From Tolypothrix tenuis PCC 7101 (GTDB lineage: Bacteria; Cyanobacteriota; Cyanobacteriia; Cyanobacteriales; Nostocaceae): 64,000 nt of DNA. Location: the NCBI RefSeq assembly GCF_002368295.1, contig NZ_AP018248.1, positions 4,030,767-4,094,766 on the forward strand, written 5' to 3'. A program made the translations under genes and the position numbers. Under the pieces are notes generated by a model that was given only the letters and a program-made list of their open reading frames with translations, ran no database searches and was not told the DNA's origin. Positions 17,227-27,003 of this stretch are shown here, piece after piece (the first letter of the stretch is position 1; each line of letters begins with the position of its first letter).

Positions 17227-18420
17227 ATGTCAGATTCCCAAGCAATTAGTGCCGCAGTCGCTAAACTCTACAATACCTATCCCTTCCCTCCAGAACCGTT
17301 ATTAGATGAACCGCCTCCTGGTTATAACTGGCGCTGGAATTGGCTGACAGCGTATAACTTTTGTACCGGACAAAAACCCTCACGGAACAATGTCCGCATC
17401 CTCGATGCTGGGTGTGGTACGGGGGTGGGAACAGAATACTTAGTCCATCTCAATCCGGATGCGGCGATTGTAGGCATTGATTTGAGTGCTGGCGCATTAG
17501 CTGTAGCTCAAGAGCGCTGTCAAAAATCAGGGGCAACCAGGGTAGAATTTCATCATCTGAGTTTGTTTGATGTGGAGCAGCTTCCGGGTGAATTTGATTT
17601 AATTAACTGTGTGGGAGTTCTGCACCATACCCCTGACCCCATTCGCGGGATTCAAGCCTTAGCGAAAAAGCTATCGCCTGGTGGAATCATGCATATATTT
17701 GTGTATGGTGAACTGGGGCGTTGGGAAATTAAATTAATGCAAGAGGCGATCGCACTTTTGCAAGGCGATCAACGAGGTGATTACACTGATGGCGTAGCAG
17801 TGGGCAGACAAATATTTGCTGCTTTACCAGAAAATAACCGCCTCCGCCAGCGCGAACAGGAACGCTGGTCTTGGGAAAATCAACGCGATGGCTACTTTGC
17901 AGATATGTATGTCCATCCCCAGGAAATTGATTACAACATCAATACAGTGTTTGAGTTAATTGATGCGTCGGGGTTGGAGTTTCTCGGCTTTTCTAATCCC
18001 CATATTTGGAATTTAGAACGATTGATTGGTCAAGCGCCGGGATTGATTGAACGTTCTCAAAATTTAAGCGATCGCCAACGCTATCGGTTAATTGAGATCC
18101 TCGATCCGCAAGCAATTACCCACTACGAGTTTTTCTTAGGACGCAGTCCCATTCATAGAGAAAATTGGACATCCGATGCCAAACTGATGTCTGCAATCCC
18201 AGAACCGAGTCCTTGCATTCAGGGATGGCGAGATAGCCAACAATTCTTTAATCAAGACTATCAGATTGTGCGTTTAAATGATGCCGAGTGGCAGTTTCTC
18301 CTCGCCTGTGATGGAAATCAAACAACAGCGCAAATTTTGCAGTCAGTGGATGCGAGTTTAGCAGATGTGCGATCGCTCCAAACACAGCAAATCATTCTCC
18401 TAACTCCCACAAGTCTATGA
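17227..18420 (+). CDS. class I SAM-dependent methyltransferase
   Basis: A 397-residue protein. Residues about 55-180 form the Rossmann methyltransferase domain with motif I LDAGCGTGVGTEYL, the acidic GIDLS, and the post-motif NCVGVLHHTPDPIRGIQ. The C-terminal 200 residues are of unknown type. The substrate is not known. It follows cpeZ by 75 bp on the same strand, so it could be read through from the phycoerythrin operon, but phycoerythrin Asn methylation is done by CpcM, a different protein; I see no reason to link them. Confidence 0.8.
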   Translation: MSDSQAISAAVAKLYNTYPFPPEPLLDEPPPGYNWRWNWLTAYNFCTGQKPSRNNVRILDAGCGTGVGTEYLVHLNPDAAIVGIDLSAGALAVAQERCQKSGATRVEFHHLSLFDVEQLPGEFDLINCVGVLHHTPDPIRGIQALAKKLSPGGIMHIFVYGELGRWEIKLMQEAIALLQGDQRGDYTDGVAVGRQIFAALPENNRLRQREQERWSWENQRDGYFADMYVHPQEIDYNINTVFELIDASGLEFLGFSNPHIWNLERLIGQAPGLIERSQNLSDRQRYRLIEILDPQAITHYEFFLGRSPIHRENWTSDAKLMSAIPEPSPCIQGWRDSQQFFNQDYQIVRLNDAEWQFLLACDGNQTTAQILQSVDASLADVRSLQTQQIILLTPTSL

Positions 18421-18462
18421 GTAGTATTCTAGAGAATTAATCCAATTAATGATGTTCAGTGA

Positions 18463-18720
18463 TTATCTCTCTGCCATTAAATATCTCAATTCTTTATAAA
18501 ATTGCTCCCTTCTGCGTTTAATTAAGCGATATCGCTTGTATTTGCGAATGTAGCTTTTAGCTATCGGCTTCATTAGAAGTGCGAGTGCACTCATCAGGAT
18601 GATAAAAGATACCATTAGAATGATTATAGAAAAAGCAGGGTTTGTACTTATGTTGCTTGAAAATACGGGAATTACTGAGGAACGACATCCGTATTTTTGT
18701 GTATTTATTTCAGCAAACAT
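18463..18720 (-). CDS. small single-pass membrane protein, unknown
   Basis: An 85-residue open frame with one membrane segment (IIILMVSFIILMSALALLM) and a highly basic tail (KSYIRKYKRYRLIKRRREQFYKEL). The composition is that of a real small membrane protein, but no family is recognised and no clear RBS is seen. It converges with the methyltransferase gene. Confidence 0.45.
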   Translation of the reverse strand: MFAEINTQKYGCRSSVIPVFSSNISTNPAFSIIILMVSFIILMSALALLMKPIAKSYIRKYKRYRLIKRRREQFYKELRYLMAER

Positions 18721-18810
18721 GGCGCACTATTTCAGTATTTATACTATTTAAGCTTTACATAGTAAGAATTACAGGGATTAGGGACTTCCAACTTAAAAAA
18801 TAGACAATCA

Positions 18811-18884
18811 CTTTGGGGAAAAGGTTAAAGGGTAAAGGTTAAAGGTTTTTTCTTGCCCCTTTTCCCCTTAACCGACAAGTATTG
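18811..18884. repeat. dispersed purine/pyrimidine-rich repeat, copy A
   Basis: AAAGGTTAAAGG and CCCCTTTTCCCCTTAACCGACAAG blocks make a partial palindrome. An inverted copy lies at 60427-60515. Both stand beside a copy of the roughly 190-bp MITE, which suggests a shared insertion history. Confidence 0.6.
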
Positions 18885-18911
18885 TGACAGATTGTAGGGG
18901 CAAGGCAATGC

Positions 18912-19108
18912 CCACCTGTGTCAATTTAACGTGAAACCCGCTTGGCGACAACGTTCTGCCCTCACCCCCAGCCCCTCTCCCACCAGGAGAGGGGAGCAAG
19001 AGATTTAATTCCCCTTCTCCCGCGGGAGAAGGGGTGAGGGGATGAGGGCGCGAGGTATTTCTACAACGCCCGCCCTAGATAGCTTTTAGCTTAAGTTGAC
19101 ACCAATGG
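18912..19108 (+). mobile_element. MITE-1 copy 1 (about 195 bp)
   Basis: A non-coding element with inverted ends (GTGTCAATTTAA and TTAAGTTGACACCAAT) and a palindromic core (CCCCTCTCCC..GGAGAGGGG, then CCCCTTCTCCC..GGGAGAAGGGG). Copies 2-4 lie at 60224-60407, 61155-61348 and 63635-63832 (inverted). The copy here is flanked on both sides by halves of a second repeat (GGGGCAAGGCAATGCCC / GTGCCTTGCCC). The rest of 18721-19792 shows no gene. Confidence 0.75.
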
Positions 19109-19792
19109 ATAGTGCCTTGCCCTTTAGATTATATTGATGTGTCGCAAAAATTATTTGAATTGGTATGAGTTTTGCAAAGAGCGATCGCTGCTATCGTGGA
19201 GCCTAGACATTGGCGAACGGAAAAATTCAAGGCGGCAGAGAAATAATAATAATTGGAATTGAATAAATATTTGTATAAGCGCACTAAAACAAGTTTTTAC
19301 TCGTCACAATTTAGCTGCCAAATACTGGAATTTTAATTAAATGTTGCTTAACTGTCTTAACTGTCCTTGTATTGTGATGACAAATCTGAAATCTTAGAAT
19401 CAAGAAGTCAAGCAATTTTGGATTTTAAATTTTGGATTTTGGATTTTGGATTAACCCCATGCACGCCACTATTCAAGCTAGACGTTAATTTTCAGCAATT
19501 ATATAAGCAACTGCAATAGTAGCTTACCCCAATCAATGCCTGGTACTGCCTGGTGTTGTAAAACTTTGTGCTGACTTGTCTTGAGTCTTAACTAAACCCA
19601 CATTCATTGTGAAAATCCGCTAATTTTAAGACCACAAATCATGCTAAATATATCCACATAACAACGGCAAGTTCAATAAATGTGTAGTGGTGGGGTAACA
19701 CCTGTGCAAAAGAGATTTGCCAAAAAATATTCAATAAATCAAGACGAATTAAATCATGACAGTGAGATGAAATTAATACGTTTAAATAAACA

Positions 19793-22156
19793 ATGACTTC
19801 AAGTAAGCAACCTTTTGATTTGCCAAGTTTTTATGTACCTTGGCCTGCACGACTGAACCCAAATCTGGAAGCAGCACGGGTACATTCTAAAGCTTGGGCT
19901 TATGAAATGGGAATTTTGGGCGGGTCAGAGGAATCAGAAGATTATGGAATTTGGGATGAGCGCAAGTTTGATGCTCATGACTATGCCCTATTGTGCGCCT
20001 ATACCCATCCAGATGCCGATGAGTCTATGCTCAATCTGGTAACTGACTGGTATGTTTGGGTATTTTTCTTTGACGATCACTTTCTTGAGCTTTATAAGCG
20101 TACTCAAGATATGAACGGGGCGAAGAAGTACCTCAATAGACTACCAGCGTTTATGCCTGTGCAGCCCCAACAACCATCGCTAGAACCTAGCAATGCTGTA
20201 GAAAAGGGTTTAGTAGACCTTTGGAATCGCACCATCCCTAATGCCTCCCAAGACTGGGTAATCCGATTTTCTGAGAGTACTATCAATCTTCTCAAAGAAT
20301 CTCTCTGGGAACTCGCTAATATTAGCCAGGATCGAGTCGCTAACCCCATTGAGTACATAGAAATGCGTCGTAAGGTGGGAGGAGCACCTTGGTCAGCTAA
20401 TCTAGTAGAACACGCGGTGAGGGCAGAAATTCCGGCTGCGATCGCCCCTACTCGACCCTTGCGCGTGCTCAAAGATACCTTTTCTGACGGGGTACATCTA
20501 CGAAATGACATCTTCTCCTACCAAAGAGAAGTGGAAGAAGAAGGGGAAAATGCTAACTGTATCCTAGTCTTAGAAAGATTCCTCAATGTGAGTACCCAAG
20601 AGGCGGCCAACCTCACTAACGACTTACTCACCTCTCGGGTGCAACAGTTCGAGAACACCTTTGTCACAGAGCTTCCTTCCTTATTCGAGGAATATAGTCT
20701 GACTCCTGATGAGCGGCTGAAAGTAGTTTTATATGCCAAAGGACTTCAGGACTGGCAATCGGGGGGTCATGAGTGGCATATGCGATCGAGCCGCTACATG
20801 AACCAGACATCAGATAAATCTTCTATAGGAAGCTGGTTTTTAGGTGGCCCCACTGGACTAGGTACATCAGCAGCTCGTCTCGGAGCTTTATACGATAGTT
20901 TGGGACTAAAACGCTTCCAAAGCTTTACCCATGTTCCCTACCAGCCTGTAGGGCCAGTAACTCTGCCGCAGTTTTATATGCCCTTCTCTACCAGTTTGAA
21001 TCCCCATCTACAAGAGGCTCGGCGGCACTCTAAAGAATGGGCGCGGCAAATGGGAATGCTGGACACACTGCCAGGGATGCCCAGTATTTATATCTGGGAT
21101 GACCACAAATTTGATGTAGCAGACGTAGCTTTATGCGGTGCTTATATTCATCCCAATGGATCTAGTGCTGAGTTGAATATAACGGCTTGTTGGTTGGTTT
21201 GGGGAACCTATGCCGATGACTACTTCCCCGCACTTTATGGTTATAGCCGCAACATGGCAGGGGCGAAAATCTTCAATGCTAGACTATCGGCCTTTATGCC
21301 TTTGGATGATAGTCCCCCTCCCGAACCAACCAACCCAGTAGAACGTGGTTTAGCAGATATTTGGCTGCGGACGGCTGGGCCGATGACACCAAATAATCGT
21401 CGTCTCTTCCGCCGTGCGATCGAGAGTATGACGGACAGTTGGTTATGGGAACTAGCGAACCAGACGCAAAATCGCATTCCTGACCCCATCGATTATGTGG
21501 AAATGCGCCGTAAGACCTTTGGCTCCGATCTCACCATGAGCCTGTCTCGACTCTTCCAAGGAGACGACATTCCACCAGAGATATTCGCTACCCGAACCAT
21601 GCAGGCAATTGATAACTCAGCTGCTGACTTCGCCTGTTTAACGAACGATATTTTCTCTTACCAGAAAGAAATCGAATTTGAAGGAGAGATTAATAATGGT
21701 GTGCTAGTGGTGCAGAATTTCCTCAACTGCGATATCCCCCATGCTGTCGCAGTTGTTAACGACCTGATGACCTCCCGTGCTGTGGAGTTTGAACATGTTG
21801 TGGCGACTGAACTCCCTATTTTATGTGATGATTTCGGCTTAGATACAAATACCCGTGAGAAACTGTACGGATACGTTAAGAGACTAGAGCAGTGGATGTG
21901 TGGGGTACTCAAATGGCATCAAGCAGTAGACCGCTATAAGGAATTTGAATTGCGGAATAATTCCACAGAAAAACGGTTACTCCCAGTCCCCACAGGCTTA
22001 GGCACTGCAGCGAGCCAAATTAGACCAAATACAAATATCGGTCAGCAAACAACTCAAATTAATGTTCAGCCAGTATTGCAGAACTTACTGAATGGCCCCA
22101 CAGGGTTAGGTACTTTGGGTACCAAAATCAGCTCGTTGTTCAGCACAAAAGATTAG
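19793..22156 (+). CDS. geoA: bifunctional geosmin synthase
   Basis: A 787-residue two-domain terpene cyclase. The N-terminal domain (farnesyl diphosphate to germacradienol) has the metal motif DDHFLE at residue 94 and NDIFSYQRE at 238. The C-terminal domain (germacradienol to geosmin and acetone) has DDYF at 475 and NDIFSYQKE at 618. Length matches cyanobacterial GeoA. PTGLGT occurs three times: residues 353-358 in the domain linker, and 733-738 and 769-774 in a low-complexity C-terminal tail. Shell proteins are encoded directly downstream, so these repeats may be encapsulation tags (inference). Cytosolic or inside a protein shell. Confidence 0.96.
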   Translation: MTSSKQPFDLPSFYVPWPARLNPNLEAARVHSKAWAYEMGILGGSEESEDYGIWDERKFDAHDYALLCAYTHPDADESMLNLVTDWYVWVFFFDDHFLELYKRTQDMNGAKKYLNRLPAFMPVQPQQPSLEPSNAVEKGLVDLWNRTIPNASQDWVIRFSESTINLLKESLWELANISQDRVANPIEYIEMRRKVGGAPWSANLVEHAVRAEIPAAIAPTRPLRVLKDTFSDGVHLRNDIFSYQREVEEEGENANCILVLERFLNVSTQEAANLTNDLLTSRVQQFENTFVTELPSLFEEYSLTPDERLKVVLYAKGLQDWQSGGHEWHMRSSRYMNQTSDKSSIGSWFLGGPTGLGTSAARLGALYDSLGLKRFQSFTHVPYQPVGPVTLPQFYMPFSTSLNPHLQEARRHSKEWARQMGMLDTLPGMPSIYIWDDHKFDVADVALCGAYIHPNGSSAELNITACWLVWGTYADDYFPALYGYSRNMAGAKIFNARLSAFMPLDDSPPPEPTNPVERGLADIWLRTAGPMTPNNRRLFRRAIESMTDSWLWELANQTQNRIPDPIDYVEMRRKTFGSDLTMSLSRLFQGDDIPPEIFATRTMQAIDNSAADFACLTNDIFSYQKEIEFEGEINNGVLVVQNFLNCDIPHAVAVVNDLMTSRAVEFEHVVATELPILCDDFGLDTNTREKLYGYVKRLEQWMCGVLKWHQAVDRYKEFELRNNSTEKRLLPVPTGLGTAASQIRPNTNIGQQTTQINVQPVLQNLLNGPTGLGTLGTKISSLFSTKD

Positions 22157-22231
22157 CGCAATCGAGTTTCCTTTGGGAAAGATTGTCAGAACTTGGTTTT
22201 TTCTAGTAACTAAAAAGTAGAGGATGGAATT

Positions 22232-23641
22232 GTGACTTATTCTAGCGATCGCAATATTGATGCAGAAAATCAGCAGCCCCAGTTAACATTGAGTACGGCG
22301 GCGGCGCGTAATTTGGCGACAACAGCCAAATCTGCACCGCAGACCCAGGAAATTACATCCCGGTGGTTATTGAAGTTGTTACCGTGGGTGCAGACCAAAG
22401 GTGGTACTTTTCGAGTTAACCGTCGCTTGAGTTACACCGTAGGTGATGGGCGGATCAGTTTCACCAATACTGGAGCAACAGTGCAGGTAATTCCCCAAGA
22501 ACTGACTGAATTGCCCTTGCTGCGCGGATTTGGTGAAGTTGATGTCCTGACAGCCTTAGCCAGCCAATTTCAACAGCAAGAGTACGCCCCAGACGATGTC
22601 ATCGTTGAGATTGGCCAGCCAGCCGATCGCGTGATTCTAATTGCTCGTGGTAAGGTGAACAAAATTGGTATTGGCAAGTATGACGAGCAGATCGTCTATG
22701 ATGTCCTAGCCGACGGCGACCATTTTGGTGATGAAGCGATAGCCCAGTCAGATGATACCTGGCAGTATACCCTCAAGGCAGTCACCAGAACCATAGTTTT
22801 GTCATTGCCCCAACAGGCGTTTGAGAGACTAATCGGACAGTCTGAGGCCTTGCGTACTCATGTTGAACAGTACCGCACCCGCCTGAACCAGCCACAAACT
22901 CCTGAAGGTGAAGCTGCTATTGAGCTGGCAACCAATCATCCCCAAGAAGCTACATTGGCAGGAACCTTTGCTGATTACGAACTTGCACCCCGCGAATATG
23001 AATTGAGCATCGCTCAAACGATATTGCGAGTCAGTAGCCGAGTTGCCGACCTCTACAACGAACCCTACAACCAAACAGAAGAACAACTGCGGCTAACTAT
23101 CGAGGCATTACGGGAACGTCAAGAATATGAGTTGCTCAACAACCGCGAATTCGGATTGCTGCACAACGCCGATCTCAAACAGCGCATTTACAGTCGCACT
23201 GGCGCACCTACACCCGACGACCTAGACGAGCTATTGACGACGGTATGGAAAGAGCCGGCATTTTTCCTCGCTCACCCTCGGACGATCGCAGCCTTCGGTC
23301 GGGAAGCCAATCGCCTAGGTATTTATCCCCAAAGTGTTGATATCAATGGCAATCAAGTTACAGCTTGGCGCGGTGTACCTATCTTTCCTTCCAACAAAAT
23401 TCCCATCACCAATAACCGCACTAGTTCCGTTCTTTTGCTCCGCACAGGTTTAGAAAAACAAGGCGTGATCGGTTTACATCAAACTGGTATTCCTGATGAA
23501 TATCAACCAAGCTTGTCTGTCCGCTTCATGGGTATTGATGAAAAGGCAATCATCTCTTACCTAGTTACCGCCTACTACTCTGCAGCTGTCCTCACTCCTG
23601 ATGCACTTGGCATCCTTGAAGATGTGGAAATCGGACGCTAA
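22232..23641 (+). CDS. family-2B encapsulin shell protein with CNB domain, 1
   Basis: A 469-residue protein with a GTG start after AGAGGATGG. After an N-terminal arm, a cyclic-nucleotide-binding-like domain covers about residues 100-210 (RGKVNKIGIGKYDEQ, HFGDEAI). The C-terminal half (YELAPREYELSIAQTILRVS to LGILEDVEIGR) is an HK97-type shell domain. Family-2B encapsulins have this CNB insertion and enclose terpene cyclases. The usual Arg of the cAMP phosphate cassette is absent (SDDTWQYTLKA), so normal cAMP binding is doubtful. It follows geoA by 75 bp. Older annotation calls such genes Crp/cnb regulators. Confidence 0.88.
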   Translation: MTYSSDRNIDAENQQPQLTLSTAAARNLATTAKSAPQTQEITSRWLLKLLPWVQTKGGTFRVNRRLSYTVGDGRISFTNTGATVQVIPQELTELPLLRGFGEVDVLTALASQFQQQEYAPDDVIVEIGQPADRVILIARGKVNKIGIGKYDEQIVYDVLADGDHFGDEAIAQSDDTWQYTLKAVTRTIVLSLPQQAFERLIGQSEALRTHVEQYRTRLNQPQTPEGEAAIELATNHPQEATLAGTFADYELAPREYELSIAQTILRVSSRVADLYNEPYNQTEEQLRLTIEALRERQEYELLNNREFGLLHNADLKQRIYSRTGAPTPDDLDELLTTVWKEPAFFLAHPRTIAAFGREANRLGIYPQSVDINGNQVTAWRGVPIFPSNKIPITNNRTSSVLLLRTGLEKQGVIGLHQTGIPDEYQPSLSVRFMGIDEKAIISYLVTAYYSAAVLTPDALGILEDVEIGR

Positions 23642-23905
23642 AGATTAGGAGTGCTGAGTTAGAAGGCAGGAAGCAGGAGGCAGAAGTGAAGAATTATCTC
23701 CCTATCCCCCTCGTCTCCCTGTCCTCTTTTACTCAGCGCTCTTGATGTACTTGAATGAGTAACTAACCTGAGTTCGGGATAAGCTGAAACCCTTATTACA
23801 CCGTTGCTGAATTCTAGGATATGTCAACGTGCTTGCACTGTTTCAGGCGTTTAACGTTAAATCAAACTCCTTAACCCGAACTGACGTTAACTAGAGGATG
23901 AGGTA

Positions 23906-25312
23906 ATGACGGATTTTCTGGAATCGAATAGCTCAGTTGAGGATAGACAATCTCAACTAAGCTTGAGCAAAGATGCTGCACGTAATTTGTCTAAAACAAC
24001 CAAATCTGCACCACAGACGCAGGAGATTACCCCACGTTGGTTGTTGAAGATGTTGCCGTGGGTACAGACGAAGGGTGGCACTTATCGTTTAAATCGGCGA
24101 TTGACCTATACTGTGGGTGATGGGCGGTTGAGTTTTGCCAACACTGGAGCTGAAGTACAGGTAATTCCCCAGAAACTAACTGAATTGCCATTGCTGCGAG
24201 ATTTTGACGACACTGATGTGTTGAATGCACTGGCAAGTCGATTTGTGCAGCAGGAGTTTGCGCCTGGTGAGACTATAGTACAGTCAGGTCAGCCAGCCAA
24301 TCAGCTGTATGCGATCGCTCATGGCAAGGTGAACAAGATTGGTGTGGGCAAGTATGACGAGCCGCCTTTCTTGGATATGTTGGCTGACGGTGCTTATTTT
24401 GGCGAACAGGTGTTGCTGGGGTCACAAAGCAATTGGAAGTTCACAATTAAAGCTGTAACCCAATGCACAGTATTGGCACTACCACAACAGGCATTTGCAG
24501 AACTGCTCAATCAGTCCCCAGGATTGCAGGCTCAAGTGCAGCAATTTCGGATTCGTGCCGCAAAACCCCAAAATAAGTACGGAGAAGCTTTAATTGCTTT
24601 GTCCTGCGCTCATCCTACAGAGACGACTTTACCACAAACATTTGTTGACTACGAACTCTCACCCCGTGAATATGAATTAAGCATTGCTCAGACTGTGTTG
24701 CGAGTCAGTACTCGTGTTGCGGATTTGTACAACGAACCTTACAACCAGACCCAAGAACAATTGCGGCTGACTGTCGAGGCATTACGGGAACGTCAAGAAT
24801 ACGAATTGATCAACAACCGCGAATTTGGGTTGCTGCACAATGCTGACTTCAAACAACGCATCTACAGCCGTACTGGCCCCCCTACTCCGGATGATCTGGA
24901 TGAACTAGTCACGCGGCGGCGGAAGTCGAAATTCTTCCTGGCTCACCCCCGTGCGATCGCAGCATTCTGTCGGCAGTGTAACTACCGAGGCATCTATCCA
25001 TCAACCATTGACATCGATGGGAGTAAGATAATTACCTGGCGCAATGTCCCGATTCTTCCCTGTAATAAAATCCCGATTACTAAGAATCAGACCAGTTCTA
25101 TCCTGATACTCCGCACTGGGGAGCAAGACCAAGGCGTAATCGGTTTACATCAAACTGGTATCCCAGACGAATATCAACCAAGCTTGTCTGTCCGCTTCAT
25201 GGGTATCAACGAAAAGGCGATCATTTCCTACCTTGTTACTGCTTACTATTCGGCAGCAGTTCTTGTCCCTGATGCACTTGGCATTCTCGAAGATGTAGAA
25301 ATCGGACGCTAA
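23906..25312 (+). CDS. family-2B encapsulin shell protein with CNB domain, 2
   Basis: A 468-residue paralogue of the preceding gene, nearly identical over the shell domain (ELSIAQTVLRVSTRVADLYN, HQTGIPDEYQPSLSVRFMG, DALGILEDVEIGR) and more diverged in the CNB part. It starts at the ATG after GAGGATGAGG. As in copy 1 the CNB cassette lacks the ligand Arg (SQSNWKFTIKA). Two co-encoded shell proteins suggest a mixed shell. A 264-bp gap before it has no gene and may hold its own promoter. The next gene, a prenyl synthase, follows after 70 bp. Confidence 0.88.
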   Translation: MTDFLESNSSVEDRQSQLSLSKDAARNLSKTTKSAPQTQEITPRWLLKMLPWVQTKGGTYRLNRRLTYTVGDGRLSFANTGAEVQVIPQKLTELPLLRDFDDTDVLNALASRFVQQEFAPGETIVQSGQPANQLYAIAHGKVNKIGVGKYDEPPFLDMLADGAYFGEQVLLGSQSNWKFTIKAVTQCTVLALPQQAFAELLNQSPGLQAQVQQFRIRAAKPQNKYGEALIALSCAHPTETTLPQTFVDYELSPREYELSIAQTVLRVSTRVADLYNEPYNQTQEQLRLTVEALRERQEYELINNREFGLLHNADFKQRIYSRTGPPTPDDLDELVTRRRKSKFFLAHPRAIAAFCRQCNYRGIYPSTIDIDGSKIITWRNVPILPCNKIPITKNQTSSILILRTGEQDQGVIGLHQTGIPDEYQPSLSVRFMGINEKAIISYLVTAYYSAAVLVPDALGILEDVEIGR

Positions 25313-25382
25313 TACCATTGCGCTAATTTTTGAAATTGCTTTTTTACCTCTCCTGCCTACCCTGCTCAAAAACAGCCTATCA

Positions 25383-26288
25383 ATGCAAACTACTACAGAG
25401 ACTAGTTTTAATTTAAAAGCTTATTTATCAGAGCGGCGAGCTTTAGTGGATGCAGAACTTGAGCGTTCAATTACTGTAACTTATCCAGAAATTCTGTATG
25501 AGTCTATGCGTTATTCTCTATTAGCTGGAGGAAAACGCCTACGCCCCATTTTGTGTTTAGCAAGTTGCGAACTTTGCGGTGGCACATTAGAGATGGCTAT
25601 GCCTACCGCCTGTGCTTTAGAAATGTGTCATACCTTTTCTCTGATCCATGATGATTTACCCGCTATGGATAACGACGACTATCGGCGAGGTAGGTTAACT
25701 AACCATAAGGTTTATGGCGAAAACATTGCCATTTTAGCTGGAGATGCACTTTTAGCTTACGCTTTTGAGTTTTTAATTGGGCAAACAAAAAAAGTTCCCG
25801 CTCATCATCTGTTACAAGTCGTGACTAAGTTAAGTCATACTATGAGTGCAGCAGGTTTAGTCGGCGGCCAAGTTGCAGATTTGCAATCTGAGGGGCTAGA
25901 GAATATTGACATCAAAACCCTCGACTATATTCATACTCATAAAACTGGAGCGTTGTTAGAAACCTCAGTTCTTTCAGGGGCGCTGTTAACAGGAGCGAGT
26001 GATGCTGTTTTGCAACGACTTTCTGTTTATGCTCATCATATTGGTCTAGCTTTTCAAATAGTTGATGATCTGCTTGATATCACCGGAACTCAGGAAGAAT
26101 TAGGCAAAACTCCAGGAAAAGACCAAAAAGTACAAAAAGTAACTTATCCCAGTTTATGGGGAATTGAGGAATCAAAACGCAAAAGTCAAGAATTAGTGCA
26201 TCTAGCCAAAGCTGAACTTGCTAGTTTTGGAAATCGGGCACAACCGCTAATGGCGATCGCGGATTATATCGTCGCCAGAACGCAATAA
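25383..26288 (+). CDS. short-chain prenyl diphosphate synthase (likely farnesyl diphosphate)
   Basis: A 301-residue IspA/CrtE-family enzyme with both aspartate-rich motifs: DDLPAMDNDD and DDLLDITG. It joins isopentenyl diphosphate to allylic primers. The fifth residue before the first motif is Phe (FSLIHDD). Cyanobacterial CrtE (geranylgeranyl) has Met there, while E. coli IspA (farnesyl) has Tyr; an aromatic residue at this place shortens the product. This suggests farnesyl diphosphate, the substrate of the geosmin synthase in the same cluster. A strong bidirectional terminator follows. Confidence 0.88.
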   Translation: MQTTTETSFNLKAYLSERRALVDAELERSITVTYPEILYESMRYSLLAGGKRLRPILCLASCELCGGTLEMAMPTACALEMCHTFSLIHDDLPAMDNDDYRRGRLTNHKVYGENIAILAGDALLAYAFEFLIGQTKKVPAHHLLQVVTKLSHTMSAAGLVGGQVADLQSEGLENIDIKTLDYIHTHKTGALLETSVLSGALLTGASDAVLQRLSVYAHHIGLAFQIVDDLLDITGTQEELGKTPGKDQKVQKVTYPSLWGIEESKRKSQELVHLAKAELASFGNRAQPLMAIADYIVARTQ

Positions 26289-26293
26289 TCTTT

Positions 26294-26340
26294 TTATGAA
26301 CTACCCGCCCTTACTTCGTTGAAGGGCGGGTAGTTCATAA
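26294..26340. terminator. bidirectional terminator between convergent genes
   Basis: A near-perfect hairpin (TTATGAACTACCCGCCCTT with its complement around ACTTCGTTG) stands between the prenyl synthase and the EVE-domain gene. T runs precede it and AT-rich DNA follows, so it can act in both directions. Confidence 0.8.
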
Positions 26341-26353
26341 AATACAAATTAAT

Positions 26354-26851
26354 CTATAACTTTCGGTTACCCAATAGTTCATAATTATTTGTTGGAGATG
26401 AAAACCGCATCGCCAGAATCTTATGAGCCACTGCTAATGAGACAGGCATCACTGATAATCGATTTCCTGTTCTCACCACCATTAATTCTTCAGCGCTAAA
26501 TTCCTCTTTTAGCGTTGACAACAAGATAGGATAAGAAAAAGTTTCCACGAATTCTACTACAACTGTTTGCCAACGAGGAGATTCGAGACTTGATTTTGGG
26601 TCGTAGTAAGTACTATTGGGGTCAAACTGTGTGGGATCGGCAATACCCGTTTTTACTACACGCATTAATCCAGCAATACCAGGAGGATTAGTGTTGGAAT
26701 GATAGAAAAAAGCTAAATCTCCTGGTTGCATTTGGCGCAGAAAGTTACGAGCTTGATAATTGCGAACGCCATCCCAGATAGTTTCGCCTTGCTGTTGTAG
26801 GTCAGTAATACTATAAACTTCTGGCTCTGATTTCATTAACCAATAATTCAC
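26354..26851 (-). CDS. EVE-domain protein
   Basis: A 165-residue protein, MNYWLMKSEPEVYSITDLQQ, with the EVE/Thy28 signature (WDGVRNYQARNFLRQM, GDLAFFYHSN, GIAGLMRVVKTG). EVE domains, related to PUA and YTH, bind modified bases in RNA or DNA. The natural ligand in cyanobacteria is not known. It is full length and converges with the prenyl synthase gene. Confidence 0.92.
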   Translation of the reverse strand: MNYWLMKSEPEVYSITDLQQQGETIWDGVRNYQARNFLRQMQPGDLAFFYHSNTNPPGIAGLMRVVKTGIADPTQFDPNSTYYDPKSSLESPRWQTVVVEFVETFSYPILLSTLKEEFSAEELMVVRTGNRLSVMPVSLAVAHKILAMRFSSPTNNYELLGNRKL

Positions 26852-27003
26852 TGTTAGCTATTCTCCTGCGCTTGAGTTGGTGGCTGAAGCATATTATTTA
26901 GCTGTTGAAATATGTTTTTTAATATTGGTGTATATGGTGTCATTTTTGAGCCAATAATTTTGATAGATGGATAGGTTTGTTGCTTCTGAAAACTCCAGCA
27001 AAA

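Noticed and set aside
22232..25312. Crp/Fnr-type transcription regulators
   Set aside because: No helix-turn-helix follows the CNB domain; the C-terminal half is a shell domain.
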